Shown here one piece after another: positions 21,819 through 31,699 of a DNA stretch of 64,000 nucleotides. The first letter of the stretch is position 1, and each line of letters starts with the position of its first letter. The stretch is from Crocodylus rhombifer (Eukaryota > Chordata > Crocodylia > Crocodylidae), in NCBI GenBank assembly GCA_038503035.1, contig JAVSML010001011.1, positions 168,109-232,108 on the forward strand, written 5' to 3'. The notes beneath the pieces are model-generated. The model was not told where the DNA came from. It worked only from the letters and a program-made list of their open reading frames with translations, and made no database searches. The translations under genes were made by a program, and so were the position numbers.

Positions 21819-22588
21819 CTGTAGAGAATGAAAGAAGCAAAAAAAGGAGAAAATTCAACCAGTGAAGGTACCGAATCTCAAAGCCCTTTTGGATATAGAT
21901 GTGTTACAAGCCCACTGCACTTCAAGGCTCTGCTTAATCATTCAGGCAGAGAAAAGCTTAACCTTAACTGAATATAAGGAAAAGTAAAACCAGGAAACCC
22001 TTGAGACTAACCCCTCTGCTTAGCTCCAGATCATGTACTGCAGTAGGACAGACTTTCACTTACCACACACGCTACCATGAGATCTCAGTCCTAGCCTCTC
22101 CGTGTGCGAGAGGAAAATTCCAGCCCCCACCATACTCTCTGGCCTCTGCTGAAACCACTGGGGGGGGAAGCACTAATCAGCTGTATTGGATTTTAACATG
22201 CCTAGAAGAGTGCCCAGAACACGACAAAGAACGCATGTTCCTCAGTTATGTGACAGTTTACCTCATGTTACAATTATATTACTTTCTCCTAGTACTGTCA
22301 GTACCCCTATACTGCTCTTAACCTAAGTGCCCCCTCTCCCCTCCAAGCTATAGTAGGAAATTAAACTCTTACACTGTATCTATGGAAAGTGACTATGCCA
22401 TCTTCAGAAAAATGCACTGATCACCAAAAGGTGCCTTCCAAATACCACCCTTCCAGACACTTCAAGAATGCACCAAAATCCATAACTGCAATGTATCTTT
22501 TCTAATCTCCGTTTAATAAGCTGACCATCAGTCTACAGCCATACTGTGTAAAGGAGCTAATCACATTTCTCAAATGACTCATCTATAC
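21819..22588. other. NR1H3 upstream intron start, no recognised features
   Basis: Sequence 5' (in gene sense) of the start-codon exon. No exon or repeat is recognised. Confidence 0.5.
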
Positions 22589-22826
22589 CAGGGGTTCCCA
22601 GCCCCCGAGCCGCAGCCTGGTACCAGGCCACGAAGGGTTGACAGCCATGGACCGGAAGTGACCGCAGACCGGCAAACCGCAGACTGGAAGCAACTGGCAT
22701 ACTGCAGACCAGAAGCCAACCCTTTTACGGATAATAATTTACTGGCTGCCCACAGCATGCCAGTCCCTGCTGGTCTGCAGTTTGCCTGTCCTCAGCATAA
22801 AAAGGCTGAGGACTGGCAAACCCCTG
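22589..22826. mobile_element. Non-autonomous hAT element, 238 bp, with 8-bp target duplication
   Basis: The left end is CAGGGGTTCCCAGCC and the reverse complement of the right end is CAGGGGTTTGCCAGTCC. Flanks ATCTATAC (22581-22588) and ATCTATAT (22827-22834) match at 7 of 8 positions, the target-duplication length of hAT transposons. The inside repeats 'GCAGACCGG/GCAGACTGG' words. No coding capacity. Confidence 0.8.
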
Positions 22827-22977
22827 ATCTATATAAAAAGCTGCACAAGTTTAAGTACATGAATTTCTAATGAGTCAAGTTAAACCAGTGCAACCCCCCC
22901 CAACATGGATATTGCTAAACTAATTCAACTTCATCTCACAGAATCATGACCCCCCAAAGGTCACCTGGTCTAATCCT

Positions 22978-25900
22978 CATAGATTCATAGATGCTAGGGT
23001 CGGAAGGGACCTCAATAGATCATCGAGTCCGACCCCCTGCATAAGCAGGAAAGAGCGCTGGGCCTACATTACCCCAGCTAGATACACATCCAACCTTCTC
23101 TTGAATACCCCCAGGGTAGGGGAGAGCACCACCTCCCTTGGGAGCCCGTTCCAGACCTTGGCCACTCGAACTGTGAAGAAGTTCCTCCTAATATCTAATC
23201 TAAATCTGCTCTCCTCTAGCTTGTGGCCATTATTTCTTGTAACCCCCGGGGGCGCCTTGGTGAATAAATACTCACCAATTCCCTTCTGTGCCCCCCTGAC
23301 GAACTTATAGGCAGCCACCAGGTCGCCTCTCAACCTTCTCTTGCGGAGGCTGAAAAGGTCCAGTTTCCCTAATCTCTCCTCATAGGGCTTGGCCTGCAGG
23401 CCCTTAACCATACGAGTGGCCCTTCTCTGGACCCTCTCCAGGTTATCCGCATCCTTCTTGAAGTGTGGCGCCCAGAATTGCACGCAGTACTCCAGCTGCG
23501 GTCTGACCAGCGCCCGATAGAGGGGAAGTATCACCTCCTTGGACCTATTTGTCATGCATCTGCTGATGCACGATAAAGTGCCATTGGCTTTTCTGATGGT
23601 TTCGTCACACTGCCGACTCATGTTCATCTTGGAGTCCACTAGGACTCCAAGATCCCTTTCCACTTCCGTGCCACCCAGCAGGTCATTTCCTAGGCTGTAG
23701 GTGTGCTGGACATTTTTCCTCCCTAGATGCAGCACTTTGCATTTCTCCTTGTTGAACTGCATTCTGTTGTTTTCTGCCCACTTGTCTAACCTGTCCAGGT
23801 CTGCTTGCAGCTGTTCCCTGCCCTCCGGCGTGTCCACTTCGCCCCATAGCTTAGTGTCATCTGCAAACTTGGACAGAGTACATTTCACCCCCTCGTCCAA
23901 GTCGCTGATGAAGACATTAAAGAGTATCGGTCCAAGCACCGAGCCCTGCGGGACCCCACTGCCCACACTCTTCCAGGTCGAAACTGACCCATCCACCACG
24001 ACTCTCTGGGTGCGACCCTCCAGCCAATTTTCCACCCACCGGACTGTGCAGTCATCCAAGTCACAGCCCCTTAACTTGTTCACCAGTATGGGGTGGGATA
24101 CCGTGTCAAAGGCCTTCCTGAAGTCCAAGTATACGACATCCACCCCTCCTCCTGCGTCGAGGCGTTTTGTGACCTGGTCATAAAAAGAGACTAGATTGGT
24201 CAGGCACGATCTACCTGCCACGAACCCGTGCTGGTTTCCCCTCAGCATAATTTGTCCTGCCGGGCTCTCACAAATGTGAGCCTTGATGATTTTCTCAAAG
24301 ATTTTGCCAAGGATGGAGGTGAGACTGACTGGCCTATAGTTACCCGGGTCCTCCTTCCTCCCCTTCTTGAAAATGGGAACCACATTGGCCCTTTTCCAGT
24401 CCTCCGGGACTTGACCCGTGCGCCACGAGCGTTCAAATATTCCCGCCAGTGGCTCTGCAATGATGTCGGCCAGTGCCTTCAGTACCCTCGGATGGAGCTC
24501 ATCCGGGCCTGCCGACTTAAAGGCATCCAGTTCCTCCAAGTGACCCTGCACCACCTCAGGGTCCACGCATGGAAGTCTGGTGCCTTGCTGCTGCCTCCCT
24601 ACACTCCCAGTGAGAGACTTGTCATGCCTCTCGCTTAGGAACACTGAGGCGAAGAACTCGTTGAGGAGTTCAGCCTTGTCCCCTCTGTCCGTCACCAATT
24701 GTTTCTGCCCATTTAGCAGGGGTCCTATTCCTCCCTGGGCCTTCCTTTTACTCCCTATATATCTAAAAAACAATTTCTTATTGTCTTTTACTTGGGTTGC
24801 CATCCTCAGCTCCATGGTAGCTTTGGCCTGTCTAACTGCCTCCCTACAAGCACGAGCAGAAGAGGTATATTCCTCTTTGGTGATCTCTCCCTGTTTCCAC
24901 TTTTTATGTGCTCCCCTTTTGGCCCTTAGTCTGCCCTGGATTTCTCTGGTCAGCCAGGGAAGCCTCCTGGCCCCTTTCCCTCTTTTACCTCGCACGGGGA
25001 TCGTCTCGCTTTGTGCTCGAAGGATAGCTTCCTTAAGGCACAGCCACCCTTCTTGGGCTCCCATCATTTCAAAACTACTACTCTGCAGTGCATCCTTCAC
25101 TAATCGCCTGAGTTTGCTGAAATCAGCTTTCCTAAAGTCCAGCACGTTCACCCTACTGGTTACCTTACTCACTCGACGCCTTATGTTGAATTGTACTATT
25201 AGGTGATCACTGTCCCCCAGATGACTACCGATCTGTAGGTCCCCTACTATGTCATCCCCCGTTGCCAATACCAGATCCAGTAAGGCATTCCCCCTAGTGG
25301 GACCATGTACCTCCTGCATCAGGTGGAGGTCCTGTACACAGGTTAGAAACCTGCGTGAGCGGTGGGACTTTGCTGTCTGTGTCTCCCAGCAGATGTCCGG
25401 GTAGTTTAGGTCCCCCATGACCACCGCCTCTTTAGCTTTTATGGTCTCTGAGAGTTGCCTCAGGAGCCCCAAATCTATTTCTTCCCCTTGATGTGGGGGT
25501 CTGTAGCAGACCCCTACCACCAAATCCTTTTCTCCTTGCCCCCCATGTAGCCTAACCCACAGTCCTTCTACTTCCTCATCCTTTGATTCTGTCTTGATGA
25601 GGGTTGATGTATATTGCTCCTTAACATAGAGCGCAACCCCTCCCCCTCTTTTCCCCACTCTGTCCTTTCTGTACAATCTATAGCCCTCAATATGTACCGC
25701 CCAGTTGTGGGATGGATCCCACCAGGTTTCCGTCAGCCCCACTAAGTCGTAGTCGTTTAGTGCAACCAGGAGCGCTAGTTCATCCTGCTTGTTCCCCATG
25801 CTCCTAGCATTAGTATATAGGCACTTGAGCCCTGTGACTGGTGCTTTTGCTACCCCCTCGCTCCAAGTCCTAAAGGGCTTTTTGTCTCTAACCTTCCCGT

Positions 25901-25988
25901 TCCTTACCTGTGCCGTATTGCTGTCCACCCCCTGCCTTTCACGTTCCCAAAGCTCTCTTTCTTCAGGTTGGGCTGTCCTCCTATGAAT
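22978..25988 (-). mobile_element. CR1 LINE, about 3.0 kb, nearly full ORF2 and complete 3' end
   Basis: Sense on minus. The 3' terminus is the CR1-typical tandem octamer ATCTATGAATCTATGA at 22993-22978. The plus-strand text then runs ATGCTAGGGTCGGAAGGGAC. The reading frame is open from about 25988 (TGA at 25991-25989 upstream) to 23064. ORF1 and the 5' UTR are missing, so it is 5'-truncated near the ORF2 start. It lies upstream of the NR1H3 start exon, probably in its first intron, antisense to nothing and in the same direction as the gene. Confidence 0.93.
23064..25928 (-). CDS. CR1 ORF2: apurinic-like endonuclease and reverse transcriptase, uninterrupted
   Basis: Encodes the retrotransposition enzyme of CR1, about 954 residues without a stop or frameshift. 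An N-terminal EEP/AP-type endonuclease shows the NARS, LTETWWD, VVMGDLNYPDICW and GDSDHLIVQF motifs. The RT domain follows, with [63 protein letters not shown] and the catalytic FADDTKLWG. The C-terminal block is [20 protein letters not shown] and [20 protein letters not shown]. The position given begins at a GTG, and no ATG is seen at the very start. The frame extends another ~20 codons upstream. Usual CR1 ORF2 proteins are close to this length, so catalytic parts look complete. Whether it is active cannot be told from sequence alone. Confidence 0.9.
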   Translation of the reverse strand: MDSNTAQVRNGKVRDKKPFRTWSEGVAKAPVTGLKCLYTNARSMGNKQDELALLVALNDYDLVGLTETWWDPSHNWAVHIEGYRLYRKDRVGKRGGGVALYVKEQYTSTLIKTESKDEEVEGLWVRLHGGQGEKDLVVGVCYRPPHQGEEIDLGLLRQLSETIKAKEAVVMGDLNYPDICWETQTAKSHRSRRFLTCVQDLHLMQEVHGPTRGNALLDLVLATGDDIVGDLQIGSHLGDSDHLIVQFNIRRRVSKVTSRVNVLDFRKADFSKLRRLVKDALQSSSFEMMGAQEGWLCLKEAILRAQSETIPVRGKRGKGARRLPWLTREIQGRLRAKRGAHKKWKQGEITKEEYTSSARACREAVRQAKATMELRMATQVKDNKKLFFRYIGSKRKAQGGIGPLLNGQKQLVTDRGDKAELLNEFFASVFLSERHDKSLTGSVGRQQQGTRLPCVDPEVVQGHLEELDAFKSAGPDELHPRVLKALADIIAEPLAGIFERSWRTGQVPEDWKRANVVPIFKKGRKEDPGNYRPVSLTSILGKIFEKIIKAHICESPAGQIMLRGNQHGFVAGRSCLTNLVSFYDQVTKRLDAGGGVDVVYLDFRKAFDTVSHPILVNKLRGCDLDDCTVRWVENWLEGRTQRVVVDGSVSTWKSVGSGVPQGSVLGPILFNVFISDLDEGVKCTLSKFADDTKLWGEVDTPEGREQLQADLDRLDKWAENNRMQFNKEKCKVLHLGRKNVQHTYSLGNDLLGGTEVERDLGVLVDSKMNMSRQCDETIRKANGTLSCISRCMTNRSKEVILPLYRALVRPQLEYCVQFWAPHFKKDADNLERVQRRATRMVKGLQAKPYEERLGKLDLFSLRKRRLRGDLVAAYKFVRGAQKGIGEYLFTKAPPGVTRNNGHKLEESRFRLDIRRNFFTVRVAKVWNGLPREVVLSPTLGVFKRRLDVYLAGVM

Positions 25989-28440
25989 TCAATGGCTTAC
26001 TAATAGAAGCTAAAGGGTTCAAGTGATTTAAAATGCACCTACATTAAGGATCTGTGCTATTTCAGATAGATTAAAAGGAAAAAAAAAATCTAGTGAAACT
26101 AGCACAACTTTTGTAGGATAGCTAAAGATAAAGCAATTTTCCTAGAAACCATAACCTCATGCTCTGAGAACTAGAGCCGTCAAACATACACTGAGATGAA
26201 ATGTTGAATCTGCTGAACTCCTGTCTGGTTCCCTTATGTTCTGCCAAATGATGAATGCAAGGTGTGCTCCACCCAAAGGCCATATCAATTTGCATGACCT
26301 GTGGAAATAAGACTTTAGACTGAATATGGAGCCTGCAAGGAATACCGAGCCCTTCTGTCTTTGAGGCACACATTCACTACATTTTGAGTTATCTAAGAAA
26401 AAGACAGTTCAAAAGAAATGCAATGGCAGCAGTAGGGAAACTCCTGAACTGTCAGAAAGAATAAAGTAACCATATATGCAGGATCACAAGCTAAAGTACT
26501 TGGTCCTGGGATTAAAGGAAGAAGGCTTCCAGTGCCCAAAGGCACAAAAGCAGACAGTACAAACTTGTTTGCAAGCTACTCAGATATAAATGCTAGCAGA
26601 AGGCTTTGGTGGGTATATCTGGGGATGGGAGCTCAAGATGAACGAATCCCACACTTAGTGTGCTCTTGGCCCTATGTAGACTCAGTGGTACAGCTGCAAG
26701 CAGCGTCTCCAGGCATGTCTGGGTTTGAGATACAGAAGAGCGAGTACATTTTACCCTGAGGAGAGTCTGCTGAGTACATCTCTACACAACAGAATTCATT
26801 CAAATATTAGTTATTTGAAAGAGTTACCACACAGCTCAGAGTGACACCGCATGTATTACTAGAGGAAGGGACAATTTTGCACTTGAGGAACTGAACGACA
26901 ACACTCAGGTCCTGCTGCCTTCAATTCAATGACTAGGCAGTCTCAGCACAGCCATGAACTGCTATATATGCCAGAATGTAGGGAAGAGGGCCAGACACCC
27001 AGAGCCAAAGAGGAAGACATGGAATATTTGCCTGGTGACATTTCCAAAGAGATCGCATTAATGAATGAAACAAACCAAATCAGAGAGGTAGAATTAAACT
27101 TGCTGTCAGCTAAACATTTTCAGTGCAAAGAAGGTTGGGTTTGTTTTTTTTCTTAAGACATGAAGTTTCCCTACAATACTCAATTAGTTTGCGGTCATCC
27201 ACAGAATAGGGGTAGGGGGAAAGCAGTGGATCTGATATAGGGACGGTGAACTCATCTGAGAGCAGAGATATTACAGACAACCTTCCCCCAGGGCATAGTA
27301 TGTTTCTTTTCCCTTTGTAGATCCAGTAGCAGCCTCAGGGTGAGGATGCCCAACTTAAATACAAACAGTAGCACCTGTTTACTGGGTGGGGGAGGCTGAA
27401 TCAGCAGTTTCATCACAGAAGGCCTTCTGGGACAGCTACAGCAGCTATGGCCAGACAGCCCTGGCAGTGCGACAGCAGCAGGTGCCAGACAGATGGGAAG
27501 GCAGTGTGACTGGACTGGCAGAGCTGATTTCCATTTGAAATGTTTTTAAATTCTCTGTCCCAATGCCTCTTCCCTGAGGCCGTACTCAGGCTCAGCTTGC
27601 AGGGATGTTAACAGAGCACAGCCAAATAAGGAGCCTCATACCTCAAAACCAACCCAAATTTTTCCATTCCACTTGCTAACAACAGGACAGGCAACACACC
27701 CTTCACCTCACCACAGCCTGAGGCCAATCCTATCAGGAGCAGGATTTCTACTACCCTCTACAAGTCATGAGGAACTGCTGCAGGAAAACACCATGAAGAT
27801 TTAAGCACACATTTTCAGAGCTAAAGCTCACTCTCTTTTGTATGAGCCATCAGTTTGTTAGAAGTGCAAGTACCTAGAGTTGCAATGCAAACTCAACTAC
27901 AGGTATAAAAATACAATGCAAACTGTACCTGCAAAAGGGAACTGTACAAGCAGCTGTGCTGTCCCAATCCCCAGTACCAGTTCTGGAAACCAGAGCTGGA
28001 AAAATGTCAAAAGATGGGGCAGCGCCTTGCTTCCAAACAGCTTCCAGAACAATAATGCAGTGAGGACAGACTCCAGTGAAGGAGTACCATTAGGTTTGCC
28101 TTAGTGCATCTGTTTTCTCTTAGCCCTAATCGCTCGCATCTGAAAACAGGCACCAAACACTTACAAAATGAATTTGCAGTAGCTCCTGCCCCCACCTCTC
28201 CTAGAGATGACCGAACAAGTCAGAGACAAAAGGTTCCAAACTCAGCGCTCCAGCTACAGTTTGAAGCGTAAGTGTCACAAAAATATCAGGATACAAGCCA
28301 AAGCATCCAGTCCTGGCTCCTGCAGCAAGTGCTCCCAACCTTCCTGCCCTCTAGAAACATCCATCTCATCCTCCAGCCAAAACCCTCCCCAAAAATCAGG
28401 GAATCTCTCCTCCATTCATTCTAGAAGCCTCTCATTTTAC
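25989..28440. other. Inter-start region, no recognised genes
   Basis: AT-rich to neutral sequence with only short open frames and no codon pattern, splice-linked exons or repeat I can name. Confidence 0.5.
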
Positions 28441-28589
28441 CTATAGTCAGGAAGCCTGAGCCTAGACATCTTTCAGAAGTGCTGCTTAGGCTTTTGGCCA
28501 ACAATGGTAGGTTGGGATACTGTTCAGGGGTATTCTGTTTTATGTTGACAGTACTTGCTTTTCAAATTGTAAAAAATCTCCTGTTTTTA

Positions 28590-28668
28590 TAAGTTACTTT
28601 GTTTTCTTATTATAAACCACTCTGAGCCTTTGTTGGGAAGGGTGGTATATAAACCAAATCAATCTATC
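28590..28668 (+). mobile_element. Tail of an interspersed SINE/L2-like repeat
   Basis: TATAAACCACTCTGAGCCTT followed by TGTTGGGAAGGGTGGTATAT and AAACCAAATC. A reversed relative stands at 48455-48500 (GTTGGGAAGGTTGGTATATA on minus). Similar 'ACCGCCCTGAG...GGGCGGTATATAAAT' tails end tRNA-derived SINEs in reptiles. The head of the element is not identified here. Confidence 0.45.
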
Positions 28669-28679
28669 ACAAGCCCTAG

Positions 28680-31620
28680 AGGCAGGTCTAAATTTTATCC
28701 CCTGACCTCAAGGGAGATAAATAAAGGGACACGACCGACCTTTGGTAGCACAGCGTATACACAATAAGCCAGGCAGACCAGATGCAATCACAATGACTTC
28801 TCTGTACTAAGCATGTCTGCCCTCCCCCGATCCTCAGTTACACAGATTCCCCTGTCCTTCCTGGAAGGACCACTGCATACTGAAAAAAATCTTAGTCCCC
28901 AAAGCTACAAGCCTTCCTCAGCAAGCATAAATCAGGATTTTCTTTAATGTGACACTTCCAGGCAAGAGCTCTTTTAAACTTGGGAAATGGTGCTATCAAA
29001 ACAGAAGAACGGGAGCAAGAGTCGGCAAAAGCTAGAAGAACCTCTTATTTCCCAATGACAAATACTCAGAAGAAATGCTGGAGCTTTTCAGAAAGATTTT
29101 AACCACAAGTATGCCTATCTGCCTTTGCCCAGGTTAGCAGGTTACTTGGAAGTGCATTCTACTGTGCATCTGCAAGACTACTTTGCAGCTGTGCTTCCAT
29201 TACACATTTTTGCCTATGGTCCATAGGATTATGCCTTTGCATTGTACTACTGTGTAAATGAGTAGCGCACAAGTGCATGCGATAGGGAGACCTAGCCTTC
29301 AATGCAGATACTTAAGACATGAATCCAAATCTTGTATTTAGGCTCCTTCCACAGTTGCTGACATGTACTTCACATGTACCCTAACCCTAACGGTTGACAT
29401 GATCCTAAATATGAAAGCAAGACCCACAATACTTCAGAAGAATCTTCCTTGAAATCACATTTGAGGTATTGCATTGGGGCTTAATGTTATAGCACTAGGC
29501 TGACAGAGCAACCAGAAAGGACATTCAGTTACACTTGTTCCCTCTTAGTCCAAGAACAGCTGATGCCAGGATGACCCAAATTTCTGTTCTATTAACCAGG
29601 AGGTTTTCACGAACTTCCTAAAAGTGCTTCTTCTGACCCTGTCCCTAGGAAGAAAAAAAAGTTCTTAAATGCTTCATGGGCTCACTTGTTCCTTTTGCTC
29701 TCTAAGGGCATCCCTCTTCCCAGCCTCTGCTGTGGAGAACTACTAGTAGGATGGATCTGATTTAATATGATCATCATCTGCAAGAGGGTGAACAGTATGT
29801 TACTGACAGGCTTAACAGATACTAAATGGGAAGTAGTGTCTCACATCCATTAGGGGAGATAAATAACCCAGAATACTTAAAGAAATTAAGGCTCATAGGC
29901 AGAAATATAAGGCACACAGAAAAATAAGAAGTGTGACTCTGCCTATCAAGCTAATACTTAATAGGAAAAAGTAACCCAATATCAATCCCATCAAGGATCT
30001 GGACATGCCTGGGAAACTGATGCCTGGATGACAGGATAGTTTATTGGATAAGGGTTCACAATGCAGCACAGGTAACAGAGCCAGTAATTGTACAAACTAT
30101 AGATGAAGAAGGGAAATAATCTGTCTTTATATAACTTTGGGGAAAGAAAGATGAACTCAAGATCCAGGGCTTAAGTTCTGACAGAGACTCCCCATCCCTA
30201 TACAGCTCGAAGATGAACCCATTTGAAACAATGTAGTCAAGTCTGATATGTCAGTACCAGAATGATGTCCACAAACTTCAGGCAATTTAGAGAATAAAAA
30301 TGAGCAGAGACAGAGGAAATTAAAACAACTAAAATACATGTCACGTGACTAACAGGGGATGGGGACAGGGGCAGCAAAATGCAACGATGGCATACAAAAG
30401 TGGTTAACCATAAAGCATTTCAACTGCAAATGATAAAAAGTGATGGGAGGAGTGACGGAGATGAGGGTGAACCAAAGAAGAACAGGATGAAGCCAAGAAA
30501 GGGAAATTTACAAGGAAACATCAACCTAATGGCAAGATCTGTTACACCATGGAATAATCTCTTAATGCAGGTGGGGAAGTGTCACTGCTTGGGATACTGT
30601 AAAAACAGACTTACTAAAGCCCTGGAACATTCCCTCAAGTGACCAATCCCACAGACAGAAGCTGTGATCAAACAAGACTCCTTCCCAACTTTAATGTTTA
30701 GGAAGGAAATAAGAATTTTCCAGAGCCTCCCAGCAGACTGGTATAACTTTGATCACTCCCTCATTACTCCTCCCATGCCAAGGTCTGTGCTAGGTACCAA
30801 AACTAGGGAGAGGAATAAAGTAATTGTCAAGAGCAGAGGGTCTGAAAGAGGCAGCTAACGTTCTCATATCACAGGGTTCCCACCCCCCACCCCCCCCACA
30901 ATCGCTGCAAACCAGTCTTGCCCCTCCACTGTGCCTCAGCAGCAAAGAGGTCCCTAGGTATTTAACAGAACTTAGCTGGTCTCAGTAAGAAATCCTCAGT
31001 AATTCCTTCTCATATTGTAAAAAAGAACAGCAGCAGCAGACTTGGGACCAGTTTAGGCTTATGCCATGCACAAAGAAATCCAAGCCAGAAATAGCAAAGA
31101 TGGGTTGTCTCTCTGCTACATGACTCCACCATGCTTACGATAATTGGACTTGGGGAGCTCATGGGCTACACTACCACAATACAAATGACAAATATAGTAA
31201 TTCAAGCCCAGCCAGGATCAGCCCCAGTGGCTTCTCTCTACTCCTCCTTTCTGTTCACATGCTCTCTCCTGACATCTCTTGCACTTCAATCCTTGCCGTT
31301 GTCCACAAAACATAGCACCACACGTTTCCAAGTTCTTCTGTGAGCAAGCAAGCCACTGTTCTTCTCCAAGCAGCCTGAGGCAGCATTTTCTGAAAATGCC
31401 CTGAGGCAGACAGGAATAAGATGTGGCAACCCTGATACCACCACAGGGGGAAAGGGGGAGAAGAGCAAGAGAGAGAGACAGCAAGAACTAAGCCACACCA
31501 GCAATTGCTCCACTTACAGAAATAAAAATTTGCAGCTCACCTACCTGGTCCTGCAACAAAGCTTTACTTTCCCCTTCCTGCCTGTCCCCTTTCTTCCTGT
31601 CTTTCTTCAGTTCAAACAGC
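28680..31620. other. Inter-start region, largely without recognised features
   Basis: No gene model or promoter recognised. The only repeat I suspect is an old CR1/L3 3' piece at 30480-30640 listed separately. Confidence 0.45.
30480..30640 (+). mobile_element. Possible old CR1/L3 3' fragment
   Basis: The plus frame LMARSVTPWNNLLMQVGKC and LTKALEHSLK resembles the C-terminal 'WN.LP.EVV....F...LD.AL' block of CR1/L3 ORF2. Similarity is weak and no RT motif is present. Confidence 0.35.
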
Positions 31621-31623
31621 TGA

Positions 31624-31690
31624 AGTTTAGCTCAGTTGGTTAGAACGTGGTGTTATTCACATAAACGTTGCAGGTTCAATCCCTTCTAGC
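31624..31690 (+). repeat. tRNA-Ile-like sequence (SINE head or tRNA pseudogene)
   Basis: TTTAGCTCAGTTGGTTAGAA matches the D-arm/A-box of vertebrate tRNA-Ile. GTTGCAGGTTCAATCCC matches the T-arm/B-box at the usual distance. The anticodon arm is disturbed (GGTGTTATTCACATAAACG) and the acceptor stem does not pair well, so it is not a functional tRNA gene. The sequence after it (to about 31760) could be a SINE body. Confidence 0.65.
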
Positions 31691-31699
31691 CTTACTTGT

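Noticed and set aside
22978..25988. CR1 ORF2 as a host gene or domesticated RT
   Set aside because: It has the full transposon 3' tail and usual EN-RT order, and no splicing or extra domains suggest host use.
29380..29395. CCCTAACCCTAAC, telomere-like
   Set aside because: Only two units, not an interstitial telomeric array.
31624..31696. Functional tRNA-Ile gene
   Set aside because: The anticodon arm does not form and the acceptor stem is unpaired. More likely a SINE head or pseudogene.
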